Part shown: positions 26,871 to 39,122 of the stretch, in pieces
Position numbering within the stretch: position 1 is the first letter of the stretch
Layout of the letters: each line of letters begins with the position of its first letter
Assembly (NCBI GenBank): GCA_016859345.1
Contig: CM029126.1
Span: forward strand, 13,819,027-13,883,026
Direction of reading: 5' to 3'
Origin: Istiophorus platypterus
Taxonomy: Eukaryota > Chordata > Actinopteri > Istiophoriformes > Istiophoridae
DNA length: 64,000 nucleotides
The notes under the pieces: model-generated
What the model saw: the letters and a program-made list of their open reading frames with translations, nothing else
The model's database searches: none
Told to the model about the DNA's origin: nothing
Position numbers and translations under genes: made by a program

Positions 26871-28552
26871 TCATCTGATCCTGGAACGCTTGACAACAAT
26901 CGTACCGGCTACCATATCATACACAGTCCGGTTGTGCTGGAAGAACAGAAGTGTGATAAAGGCCGGGAAAAAGAAGGCAATTGAAAAGTTCTTGTTCAAG
27001 GCTCGGACTGTTGATCTGTAGAGGCAGAGACAGTGGTTACAATATGAGACGTAAGGCTGTGAATGGTTGCATTTGTCATGAAACTGCTGAAGGATAACCT
27101 TTAAAAAGAACTACTTACGCAGACAATGAGACATTAGTTGCTGGCACCACAAGCACCCTGTTAGGCTGAACCAGAACTGATGAGTCACATGTAACAACTC
27201 TGAGTCCGATGAGAAACTTCCCCGGAGTGGCTCCCCCTGCTCCCCAGATGCACACAATCTAAAAAGAGAAAGGCATAGGAGCTGCCACTTACTGAAAAGG
27301 GGCCTTTCAACAATTTATAGTGAAACAGTTGACATTTAGTTGAGACCATACATAGATTGAGACCATACTTGTTTTAGATTTGGTTACTAGAGTATGTCAA
27401 AAATGTTTATATGACGGCTCACCTCATAAAAACACACTAATATCCGGTATACAAGCGCAACGAGCATCATTTTTTGTAGCTCCTCCATCGATGTGTCCTC
27501 ATCTATTTCTTCCACAATGAAATGCATTGCAAACTTGGAAACATCCCTGAAAAGAAAAGGAAAATACATCGATGATAGCAATACAAACACTGGCTCAAAT
27601 TAGAATTGGGTTTGGTTTTTTAGAAAGATGAAAAACAAAAGGTGTCATTTTACCACCACTGCTGCTAACAGAAATTAAATATGCTCACTTGATTCCACTG
27701 AGGTGCATAATACTAATGATTATGGTTGCTTTGATGAAAAACAAAATGAAGAAATCCACCATCTCAGCCAGGAGTCTTTGAAGAGGTGAAGGAATGCTAT
27801 ACTCTCGACCTGGTGGAAAGCAGGAAAAAAAAGCAAAAATGAAGCCAAACAAGTACGGTGCACAATGTGACAAAAGTTAGTGGACACTAACTCTGTTTGA
27901 AAAGTCTGACAGTGGTAATATTTGTAGTAATGCGTAGAGATATTAAGGCAAAATATTTAACTTTAATTCTTTTGAACCAACATAAGAATAAAGAATTTAT
28001 TTTTCCCCTCACCTGAATCATATTCTTGTTAATGTACAAAAGGCACTGAAACAGTATTTTTTTTTTTTTTAAATTACAGACAGCTTAGTTATAGGTATGT
28101 TAATCATAGACCTGTCATAGGGTTGGGTCGATTTCTTCAACACTTTCTGTATAGACCTGGCTTTGAGCATGGGGGCACTGTCATGGTAAAACAGAACGGG
28201 ACCTTGATCAAACTACTGCCACGAAGATGCAACTACTCTGCTGTTTATAACATCACTGTATATCGGAGCATTCGTAGTTTTCGCTCAAAGAATAAAGTGG
28301 TTTATCCCAATCGATCAAAAACAAACCCAAACAAAACAAACCAAAAAAAAGAAGGGTACACAACTGTATATGAGACGGGGGTGTCCGTATACTTTTAGGC
28401 GTGAGGTGTAACCGCTGTACGTGAGGCTGTGGCGGTCTGTCTGTCCGTTTGCAGCTCGATCGCCTGCAGACTGAGCATGAAGGCAGCAGCTTTTATTTTT
28501 ATTTTTTACCTGGTCTCTGTGCATTTCCATTCTCCTGCGGCTGCTGCGGATG

Positions 28553-28583
<31 letters not shown>

Positions 28584-29026
28584 GGCGGCTGCGGCGGCGG
28601 CGGCTGGCCGGGCACCGCAGCCCCGCCTGCGACCTCACCTGTCCGGCTGCTTGGGATGGCGGCGGCGGGCGGGTAAGGCGACAACGGAAGACCGAATGGA
28701 CCGGTATACCAGTGCTGCGGGTTAAAATCGAGGGGTCCCGCCGACGTCCCGCTGGCTGACTGTATGTAATGAGGGCAGGACATGGCTGACGCCGCCAGCC
28801 AGGTCTGCCAGTTCGCGTAACCAGTGTAGTACTGCCACATCCACGCCTGCAGCTTCTCGCAGTACTCCGACGTGGCGAGGCTTTCGCCGGCCCCCGTCCT
28901 GGCCCCGGCGTTGTTCGGGTTCCCCGTTCTCCGGGCGCCATCGTCTTCGACCGGCTTAACTCCGTTGGCAAGAGGTTTGTTCTTTTCCTCGTCGATTTCC
29001 ATGTTTGTATTTTCTTGGTCAGCCAT
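26871..29026 (-). CDS. fam8a1: FAM8A1, RDD-domain ER membrane protein, five coding exons
   Basis: Coding exons: 29026-28510, 27809-27689, 27546-27423, 27258-27119 and 27015-26871 (TGA at 26873-26871). All junctions use GT/AG and keep frame, giving 348 aa. The N-terminal exon has the YCEKLQAWMWQYYTGYANWQTWLA segment typical of FAM8A1, then a proline/glutamine-rich stretch with a nine-Gln run. From exon 2 on comes the RDD domain: LLAEMVDFFILFFIKATI (first membrane segment), the acidic EEIDEDTSMEELQKMM, then WGAGGATPGKFLIGLRVV and a final hydrophobic FFFPAFITLLFFQHNRT before VAGTIVVKR. In mammals FAM8A1 binds the HRD1 ubiquitin ligase complex in the ER membrane and supports ER-associated degradation. 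Its position next to atxn1 matches human 6p22.3. Confidence 0.95.
27855..28405 (-). mobile_element. Non-autonomous DNA-transposon relic in fam8a1 intron 1
   Basis: The left edge reads CAAAAGTTAGTGGACAC and the right edge GTGTCCGTATACTTTTAGG, which are imperfect inverted copies of each other. They resemble the termini ('...AAAAGTATGTGGACACC') of a common fish Tc1/mariner-type repeat. Internally 'agacctggctttgagcatgg' and 'gggcactgtcatgg' match the interior of that repeat, but most of its length is missing. It sits wholly in the first intron. Confidence 0.6.
28555..28583 (-). repeat. fam8a1: Coding CAG/CTG trinucleotide tract in fam8a1 exon 1
   Basis: About nine consecutive CTG/GCT units on the plus strand, read as CAG codons by fam8a1, give a Gln9 run inside a Pro/Gln-rich linker. 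GGC/GCC-rich sequence follows directly. Confidence 0.9.
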
Positions 29027-29613
29027 GTTTGATCATGGCACCGCGTCACGTAAAACGTCACGCGGGATGGTTTCATTCGGACGAGGACGGAGCGACCGTA
29101 AAGATCAGCACTGGGGTCGATAGCGATTGTTGTTGAGGATTACGCTGAGTTATAAATTATACCCCCCAAAAAAATGTCGTTTTCTAAACACGGACAATCT
29201 CTCATTAAACTCTTGTCCCATTTAAGGACAGGATTTGACCCCCGCCTTATGGGGACACAGTGGTACTGTCCAATCACACCCTGCTAGTACAACCATCCGT
29301 CGGGAGACTTTTCCGCCTTATAACTGAGATTGTGACATTTAGGGTCTTTTATTTCATATTATGCAACAGTTCAAATGAGCAGCAAAACCTCCATAATGTT
29401 ACTTTTGTATGTATGGCCATCTCCAGCATTTGATTTTATAAGCGATTAGTTGGTAATTGTAACGCTATTTTTAGTCTAGATTGGAAAAGTATTTTAATTA
29501 TTTATTTCTGCAAACATTCTCTGGTTTGATGGTGACTGATCAGACTCGAGCAGCTTGAGACACCACTTTAGGACCTGGATACATCTCAGGCAATCTGTTA
29601 TTATTTTTGATGC

Positions 29614-29672
<59 letters not shown>

Positions 29673-30900
29673 TATGACAATCGAATAATAATTAAAACAG
29701 CATTTGTTTGTGAATAGCCGCTGGGTACTTTCAACAAAGCAGCCAAGTCAAACTGGAACAATGTCTATGGATAAAACCCTTTCAAAGGAGGCAGGCTTCC
29801 TAAAGCCAAGTCAGATTAATCTTAAACAATAGGGTATTCAAAGATTTACGCTTTGTTAGAACTCAAGGTTCTCTACAGATCTTCAGATTAATTTAAGAAC
29901 ATTCATTTTATATTAAAAAATGCAAGTTAAAAAAAATGAACTGAGAACTTAAGACAGTTTTACAAAATTGTAAAGCTTCAAAAATATGCACATTATGTTC
30001 TGCGCCTTATGCTTAAAACAATGTGTGTACACGTGGCACCCAAGACAACGAATCAGCTTTTCATTAGTACTCATTGTTGGCTGAGCACCACCCTGGGGTC
30101 ACAATCATTTACTAAATCCTGGAAATCTTTGAGGATTTGGGCCTCAACCTACTGCCCCCAAAAGGACCCTAATTAAAACAAATTATGTGCACTTGCTTGA
30201 ACTTCACATCTGTGCATCTGAGACAAGAAGCCTGGCACAAATGAGGTCACAGCTCTAACCCCAAGCAGGGATTTGGCCTTCCCGCCGCCTGGTCATTAAG
30301 AGGGCTGCCCTCATACAAAGACATGCATGTTGCTTTTCCTTGTTTGAACAAAAGGTCTTTAGACGTTTACCCCCACCAGCATGTAGACTGGAAGTGTGAC
30401 TCTGAAACCAGTCAGGAGTTTCCTTTCTATAAGATGTTAGACATCTCATAATAGAACTCGCTCCAATACAACAAAGTTTTAAAATTGGCATTTGGCCATG
30501 GTATCCAAAGCCATATTACATCAACTTTAAACATACCGATGAAACACTAATGAGGCATTGGGAGTTGTGAGAGAAAAAGAAAGAAGTGCACCCATCACAT
30601 AGGTCTGGTTCTCTAAACCTGTAGATTTCTGATTATGACCAGGGGTGGTTAGTTTGTCTGGGGGCGGCAAAGTATGCTTTGCTTTAAAGAGTTGTGTTTC
30701 AGGAATTCTGAAAACATTTACCCCCCCCCATGAGGTATGGTCACATACATTAGCCTACTAGCATTCAACATGTCCATAAAGATCAGTGGTCCATTGAATA
30801 CTTAATGGCCATAACAGGTACTGATGAATGTTTAAATCCACACAAACCATGTGCAAACAAAGAAAAAAGAAAAAATTCATACACAACCATTACACGGACT
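29027..30900. other. Intergenic region between fam8a1 and fabp11
   Basis: The first ~100 bases next to fam8a1 are CpG-rich and presumably hold its promoter. After that I see only AT-rich sequence with an AT/GATA microsatellite at 29616-29671. No gene was recognised. Confidence 0.6.
29616..29671. repeat. (AT)n followed by (GATA)n microsatellite
   Basis: About 20 AT units pass directly into four GATA units. Confidence 0.95.
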
Positions 30901-31003
30901 GATGTATCACAGTTCAGACTTTATTGGCATATTTGGCAGTATCTCAGTGCATTTGGCGTTTGATAATGAGATCCAGGTTCGACAACTTTGAAGTTGAGGT
31001 GAT
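30900..31003 (-). terminator. fabp11: fabp11 3'UTR with AATAAA signal
   Basis: A minus-strand AATAAA (plus-strand TTTATT at 30920-30925) lies about 80 bases after the stop, so the mRNA should end near 30900. Confidence 0.65.
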
Positions 31004-31692
31004 TTAAGCCTTCTCATAGGACCTCACTGCAACAATGTCACCCATGACACATTTCTGTGGAGACAATGTTCACACATTAGGAGATCTCACATCTTATGTC
31101 AACAAACAAGCTTGAAAATATACGTATGCATGCTAGATTTACACTAGTTATGTGCAAACTTTATGTACAAAGTCTCAATATCAGTTTCTCAGTTCCAATT
31201 AGTCCATTACTCACAGCTGTTAGTTTTCCATCTTGGACCTCTCGTTCCAGTGTGGTCGACTTTCCCTCCCACGTCTGTTTCTGCACCAGTTTTCCGTTCT
31301 CGAGAGTGAAGGTGGTCTGAAAAGCATGCAGGGCTGATCAGAGACACAAAATACGTCTATGAAAACGAGGCCGGGCGTTTCATAGCGACGACGACAGGTG
31401 ACCCCACCTTGGTCTGTCGACCGTCCGCAGTCGTCTCGTCGAACTCCTCGTCCATCTTGAACTTGATCTCCGTGGTCTTGAAAGTGGTCTCGGACTTCAT
31501 CGAGACAACGCCGGCGTCGTCCACGCTGATCACCAGGTTCGGCTTCGCCATGTTGCCCATCTGCCGGGTGGCGAAGCCCACACCTGCGAGACGGAGAGTC
31601 GGCGTCAAGGCGGTCGCCAAAACGGGATCAGGGCTGCGGGACGCGGCACCTGTTGCAGCCTCATGAACCCGTCGCCCCGCAACAAAGATCCC

Positions 31693-31734
<42 letters not shown>

Positions 31735-31818
31735 CGTGCGCTCACCGATTGCCTTCATGTATTCATCGAAGTTCTCGCTGGAAGTCAGAGTCCAGGTTCC
31801 GAGGAACTGCTCAACCAT
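31004..31818 (-). CDS. fabp11: Fatty-acid-binding protein, fish fabp11 type, four exons
   Basis: Exons 31818-31746 (73 nt), 31583-31408 (176 nt), 31316-31215 (102 nt) and 31054-31004 (51 nt, TAA at 31006-31004) follow the invariant four-exon FABP plan and encode 133 aa. The protein starts MVEQFLGTWTLTSSENFDEY. It has the helix-turn-helix portal segment MKAIGVGFATRQMGN and ends VAVRSYEKA, with the Arg-x-Tyr carboxylate-binding motif at R128/Y130. It resembles the FABP4/5/8/9 group and fish Fabp11, which carry long-chain fatty acids in the cytosol. The location beside hey1 fits the FABP4/5/9/12 cluster region of human 8q21; only one copy is present here. The a/b paralogue cannot be told. Confidence 0.92.
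31692..31733. repeat. (AAT)n microsatellite in fabp11 intron 1
   Basis: About 14 AAT units lie within the first intron, only 12 bases from the exon 1 donor. Confidence 0.95.
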
Positions 31819-34800
31819 GACGGCGGTGGGGGGGTGAAGCTGGGGTCTGCTGCGCGGACACGGGGCGTCTGGGCGTCGGAGCGCGGTCGGACCGACGCGG
31901 CGCCCGCGGCTTCGTATTTGAAGCCCCGGCCCGGCGCGTGCCGGACCCGCGGCCACCAATCAGGGGGCAGGGCGCTCGCGTTGCCGCGGCAACGCGCGGA
32001 TTAGAGGGCGTGTCCTTTAAAATCAGATTTCGGTGGTGCGTTGCGCGCGAGGCGTGGGTTCAGCTCGGGTACGCCGACCTCAGCACGGCTATAGATTGCT
32101 GCAATAATAATAATACCTGATAGGATTTGGTGTGTTCCCGTAAAGCCAGAATCGCACGCTGCATTAGTGTGAGAATAAGGATCACTGTGAGATAGACCGG
32201 TTCAATAAGTCGTGGCAAAGAAGAAGAATGTCAATAACAGCAAATATAATAATCAAATAAAAAGCAGAAAAAGAAAATTAGTGATTTACGACTGCTCATC
32301 GGAAACCGCTCCTTTGTTCGGGGTTAGACTAATCTAGACCTGCAGGATTAGTTAGTGTTATTTAGATATGTTAGTCTATGACAGAAAATCAATCGTCTTT
32401 TTAAAACAGAAATGTCAAATGTGAACTGTTGGTCACACGGAACAAGTCATCCGGGGACATCAAATGGGTCTGTGGGGAATTAAAACCGGTATTTTCATGA
32501 TTTAATGCCATTTTATAGGCGAAACCATGATCTGATTAATCAAACAAATAAGTGGCAGATTAATCGATAATGAAAATGATGGTTAGTTGCATCCCTAGTC
32601 CACTCTCAGGAGATCTAAATGTAAGTTAAATAAATATAAGTAAAATGCCATTCGTTAAAAATTATATTACAGGAAGAAATTGTTCCCTTTTGTCTGCAGA
32701 ATTCACCCATTAAGAGTCTTATTTTTTAGAATAAAACACACTGTTATTGTTTCATTCAAATGTAGTTATAATGTCTCTCCCGATAATGCATCAAAAAGTT
32801 TACTGAAAATTATTTAAGATATATCTGCCCACAATGGCCATAAACTGTATATATTACTTTGATAACCTCTGCTACCAAACATAATTCCTGCTCTTTCTGA
32901 GTACAGGTCATAACCAATAGATGGCGCCTGTGAAAAGCAGATAAAGGAGTTCTTAAGAGGTTCTTCTTATAAGTGCTGCAGATAAATGTAGCAGACCTTA
33001 CAAAAAATATGTACTGAAATGGTCTCATTAAAATTTAGATTTTTTTCTAAGTTTGTTTACATGTATTACTTCCATTTTTTACAACAAAATTCTTTATAAT
33101 TCATTCGAATATTTTTACGTTGCTTGACACCAAAAATTGACAATTTGTTTTTTTATTTTGATTTTGATTTTGATTGGCAGTGCAGACCTATCAAAACTGT
33201 AGAAGAAAACAACTAGGTATCAGTGGATTTTTGTCCAAATGCCAGACTGCCATGTGCTGCCTCCTAGTGGTAGCAGCAATACATTGCAGTAGGCCTCATA
33301 TTAAGCCTTTTAAAGCATAAGCGAGACAAAACATTTAATATGCCTAAAAGTAAGTGAGTAAAAGTTGCATTTTAGAGGCAACAAAATCAGACATATGAAA
33401 TTAAAAACTGATCAAGTATTTTTCACTCTGCTGTCTATCCCAAACAAGTTCAAGGCTTTTATAATAATGTGTCCTGTACAAAGCGACAACCAGTGCAGAT
33501 CCAACTACTGTGTAATAGGTGAGTTTTCATTCATTTATGTGTTTATTTAGTCCATCTTAATCCTATGAGTTATAAGTTTATGAATCCTTATTTCAAAATG
33601 TTTTGATTGGGTTTTCTCCTGAGTCAATATAATAGCTGATGAGTGCCATTGATGAGTGTCTGAAGATTAAAGTGCAAAAGAGTCAGACAGAAATGGAGAG
33701 TTGGAGATACTGTTAGCAAATCAGATTCAGACCAGATGAGTGCCTTGTGACATATCTCCTCAGTGGATTAAAATGGAATGAGTTGTTACATCCTCAAATC
33801 AAATCAATTTGAGAATGATTTCTCACTGTCTTTATGAAATGGTTGTTGAATTAAGAAAGCATAGAAACAAAAGAAAGTAGTAAAGTTCGGTTGCGAGATG
33901 ATATGAATATCTGCAACCAAAAAAAAATTCCACTAATGACTTAGGTCGTTACTGCTTTTGAAAACTGTGACTTATGCAGTTAATGTAAGTACACAGGACA
34001 CAAGACACGGTGCAATTCCTTTCAGAGACTAACAGCTGGAATAAAACGGCACCTTGGTTGGTGATGATGACATTTAGCACCTTGTAAAGACAATTTCTAT
34101 TCAATCGTAAACCAAAGATAGTTGAAAACTGAAATAGCAAGCATATAATAGATGAGCAAATTATGGAGATGCTCACAGTGACCATGTGTGCAGTGAAATG
34201 CCTCCTGAGTGCCTCTTTTTTAATCTTACAATTAAAATCACACAAGAAGACATTTTGTTTTCTTCATGATGTATTGCATGCCATCATAATTTAGTCCCAG
34301 TGTGTCTAATTTTTGATGAGGAAAAACTGAGTTTTATTCATATTAAGTAGACTTTGGCATGACATACATGAAAGCCCTCTAAAAGATGGAATCACCCTTA
34401 TTACACAGCAGAGCTGTCCTTGATTTATTATGCACTATTAGCCACCATTATAAGAAACCAGAGAAATAGGAAGCAATATATGGTGTATAAGAGGATCTTA
34501 ATGAGACCGTCACATGGCTGCAATATTTGATTTTGTGGTCCGATTGCTTTAATTATTCAGCCATGAATGATGTGATAGTCAGGGAGGCCGGGCAGTGATA
34601 TATCATGGAATGCTGTTTAGCAATCGAATAAGCCGATTACTTCTTGTTCTGTCACCCGGGGTTTCTCTGTGTATATACAGGTGCCATCCAGCAGGCGCAG
34701 AGCCCATTTAATGAACATGAACTCTCACTGGCAGCCTCAGAGAACTCTTTTCCTCCTGGTTTTCATCAACACTTCAGCCCCCATTGATGAGAGAACAGTG

Positions 34801-36709
34801 GCCATGGACAAAAGCTGTATATACTGTACAAACACAGCTCTGACCGGCAGCACACTGACTCATTCTTCAGTGTGTGTGAGAACGGAGGGGGACCCCTTTC
34901 AGCTCCTTTGTGTTGGTGTCTGTCAACAGTGTAGTTGGAGGCAGAGCCCATTGTGGCGGCCAGTGTTTCGTATTGACACAGGCCCTCACTCAGCTTGTTC
35001 CCAGGGTCCAACCTGAGAACTCATGAATAAAAGAGAGAGGATCCTCAGGGCCAAGGTAGCTCACAAGTATGACTGGGCTCATTATAAACCTTAAACTACA
35101 AACTTTACATGTCAGCAGGTAAAACTGAGGTCACAGCTGATCATGCAGACAGTGAACGTCTTTGCAACCCTCTTCAGCTAATGATTTGAATCAGGCTAAG
35201 GGATGGTGCTTAGTTTAGGACTGAGAAATAAAAAAGGCAAAAAATGATTAAATCGCATCTTTTTCCAAATCGTGGAAGTCTTTTTCAACCTTCCATCTTG
35301 TTTGAGATCGTTTTTTTGTGTCCTTCTAATATTGAAATGTGTTTTCTATTCTGAGTAAGCTTTTGCCCGAGGTAGGGGGTAAATCTCCTTCATGCAGAGA
35401 TCTTTTGGCAGTGCCTTAGCAGTACTGTTGTTGAGACATGTCCATAATCTGTTTACTGTTTACTTTTTGAATCCAATCCCATAGCTGATTTCATGATTAG
35501 AAAACCTCCCGCTGACTTTTCCACAAACTAAAAATTCTGCGAAATTCTAAAAAAAAAAAAAAAAAAAAAAATTGTTTAAAACAATCAGATTTTAAAACTA
35601 AAAGTTTGCCCTCAGAAACCCCAATTTTTTTTTTAAATCAATTCAGTAAACTACAGAAGAATCATAAAGTTAACCAATGAATGTTACATGCCTGTTACAA
35701 ATTTTAGAAAGAGTAAGTCTGAGTAAGAGGGACCAGTCAGAACTGGGTATGCACCACACCTTTGGCACCGACAGGAGGCATCACTTCAGGTCTGGATCCC
35801 AGCAGGTCAATACCACTGGCTGGGTGACTCACACCGCCTGAGCGACGTACCCTCTCCTCTATGCCTTTTACATGAGTGGAAACCAGAGTGCAGGGTGGGC
35901 GCGACCGTTCTGCATAGACAGGATGAAAAGTGTCTGTGTGTGTGAGGCGGAGGTCAGAGAGGTGCCTCTTGCTTGTGTGCTTTGAGCTTTTTCATGCTTC
36001 CTGCTTTGATCTTCTCTCTCTTCCCTTCATCCCACACGCTCCCTGCGCCTCAGGCTTCTGGTTTGCAGCACACCGACAGTGGGGCTGGAGAGGGATTGGT
36101 CTGGGGGGGCGGGGGGCGGGAGGGAGCTGGGGTTTGACTGCCTCTCACAGAGACACAGCTTGTTCTTTCAGTACAGGGAGAGGTGCAAAGAGAGCTGCCC
36201 AAGGGGTGCAGCCACCGGGTGCAGAGTGCAGTGGGCGGAGGGTTCACCAGGAGCTAAAGTGATGCATACTGTACAGTTCTCTGCTCCTCTTTAATGCTCT
36301 CTTGGATCCCCCAACAGTGGGCTGGAATTCTTGTGTGAAAAACAACTGTCACAGGGCTTTGAGGGTGGCCTCCTGACCCCCTTGCAACATGGGAAAGTGC
36401 ACCCCTCAGCTGCTAGTTATATAAAGCCTGCCAGAGTCATGAGAATCTCTGATAAATCACTCAGCTTGGGGCCTCTTATGACTCTCTGCATCTAACTTGG
36501 AAAAATTATATTGTATAGGTTATTATAATGTGTTCCTTTTTGCAAAAGCTTTGTATAGGCTGTGTTCAAATTGTTGCTATGTAATCAATGTAGCAAGAAA
36601 TGATAGTTGTGGGGCAGCATTTAAGTCATTATGTGAAAATTTGTTAGAGAACATCCTTTTATACCTGTCCCTTGCCCCCCCCCCCCGTCCCAAGCCTGAT
36701 AATCCTCAT

Positions 36710-36712
<3 letters not shown>

Positions 36713-36753
<41 letters not shown>
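36713..36753. repeat. (CA)n microsatellite
   Basis: A pure CA run following a C-rich stretch. Confidence 0.95.
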
Positions 36754-36756
<3 letters not shown>

Positions 36757-39067
36757 GCCCCCCATACCCCACCTGCTGAGCTGAGACTGGGAAACACAGA
36801 TGCGAAGGCACAGAGCAGAACCCCTAATTGAGGATTAATTGGAAGGGGGAAGCACTTACCTTTATTTAGACATGTGGTAAGTGTTAGGCGGTGACAAGCA
36901 ACTCAACCATCTAAACAGATGACTACACTTAATATTTCATGACAAACTTTTAGATTTGGGGGGGTATATACCATTATATTAATCCTTTTCAAGGATGACA
37001 GGGATCATTAATATCTGTGACATCTCCCCGGTAAACTGGAGAGTGTTCTCTAACCTTTCCTGTCAATTCAAATCAGCTTTAAATCAAAAGGACATCCGAC
37101 TGTGGAGTGGACTAGATAACAGTAGATTTATGTAACAAGTTTAATGTGCTGCTTTGCTTTTCTCAACAAATGCTTGTGAGACTTGGGAAAATTAAGGTCG
37201 TTTCTGAAATTACATAGTTTGTTAGGACATTATAACTTGAAATCAACATACAATAAATTGGAAGAAAAGGTGAATAGCAGAAAAAAATGTACAAAAGTTT
37301 TTGAATTATAGAGTAAAAATAACGCACAGCACAAATAGAAATAATATTGGAACTAACAGTGGGACTTGGTGGGATTCTGCATGTTTATGCATGTTTGTGC
37401 AAGTCGGGTGAGACAGAGAGAGAGAGAGAGAGAAAGAGGCTGTGCTAACAGGCTTTCTGCAGATCACTGGCAGTTTGACTGCAGTGGAGAGTAATGGGGC
37501 TGGCAGGGCGGAATCAATTACTGGCCACAACAGATTTTCCCACAGGTCGGAGCTTGGGAAAGCAGTACTTTACTGCAGTGCAGACAGCTGGCACAGAGCA
37601 TCCACTGGGAAAGGAGCCGGCTCGTGAAAAAAGACAGCATTTTTTTTTTTTTTTGATAAACTTGTGACAAACCATAAATTGACACTTTTTTTCTCTTTTT
37701 TGTCTAAAAATATTAGTTATTTCAGTCACTAATCCTATTTTATTCCAAATTACATTAGGCAAGTAGAAAATTGCACACAACTCACCAAAAACCCTTGGCG
37801 TAGGCATCTCAGATATTGTAAAGGAGTCACTCTTAACACCAAAGCCGATCTTAAAAGACAGACCTGTTTTACAACACAGATTTCCCCCCTGGCAATGACC
37901 AGTAATGTCAGTGCAGCTGCACACTCACAACCACACCACAGAAAGAAATCATCATGAGTTTGTCACAGCTAAACTTGACTAATAACTCAGACAGCCAGCG
38001 CCAGTGAGGTTCCTTTTGCATGATGTAAACCAGGAGATACATTTCAATTAGAGCCCGAAACCCCCCTCCACCTTACCTCACACATACACACATACACACA
38101 GAGACACACACTCCATTGATATGCAAACAATGTTTTTCCTGTGGCAACACAATGTGTGGCCTTAAAAGTAGCTTGCTCAGTGGTCCTCCTTTCTCTGTGT
38201 CGACATCACGTGCTGTCTCCTGTTGTGCTTATTTGGGAACGAATCTTGTGATCTGCTTTCCCTCTATTGTGGACTTGCATAAGTTAACTGGTAATGGGCA
38301 GCATTCTTGTAAATCTCATGAACAATATAATTGTTAGGAGCCATTGTGCACGAGTGTGCACCATTATGGAAAAAGGGGTGAAATATATTTGATTTATTCA
38401 GGTGTGACTCAAGTCATCCTTTTTTTTTCAAACCAGCACACAAAGTTGCCCATAACAGAGTTAAAAGTATTACTTGGATCTTTTCTAAATGCTGATCATG
38501 CCCGGTAATTCACTCTAAGCTATTTAACTGGCCGTCCATGCTGAGATCCTGGTGTCAGAATTACGACCTGAAGAGATATCCTCAGGATTTACAAAAAGAT
38601 TTTTAAAAAAAAGCTGCTTCTAAACAAAGAAACAAGGAAGTCAATACATCCTCTCTGGCCTTACCTATCCAAAAAGCACAAGGATAATAGATGCCCACAA
38701 AGGCAGGAAAGTAAAGAATGACATGGCGGGTGTATCACCATCAAGCAGTGGGACTGAGTCTCAGGCCTGGTCTGCTCCCTGCCCAATATAGTGCCTGGGT
38801 GCTGACTGGAACCTGAGGAGACAGGCAGGAAGCTGTGGCCCATAGGATAACATTGTTGTATGGAAGCTGTGTAGAAGACATTTCCCTCAGTCAGACAAGC
38901 TATTTAGGGCCAGCATGGGTGGTATTTTCTTGCATAATGTGTTACCTCATATGTATTCAGTAAAGTTCATACATTTTTACATGCACCTCATCTCTATCTG
39001 AGTAAAAGATGGACAAGGCATGATCTCACACACACATATGTGCCCCAGATACCTCACGCCCCCCTCA

Positions 39068-39070
<3 letters not shown>

Positions 39071-39120
<50 letters not shown>
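39071..39120. repeat. (CA)n microsatellite
   Basis: A pure CA run of 25 units. Confidence 0.95.

Positions 39121-39122
<2 letters not shown>

Noticed and set aside
28315..29076. 253-codon minus-strand ORF overlapping fam8a1 exon 1
   Set aside because: It is another frame of the GC-rich fam8a1 exon, and its Arg/Ser-rich composition reflects the GC content. The fam8a1 frame has clear family motifs and splice sites.
34669..35016. 115-codon plus-strand ORF in the fabp11-hey1 interval
   Set aside because: No domain, no splice context and no known family resemblance.
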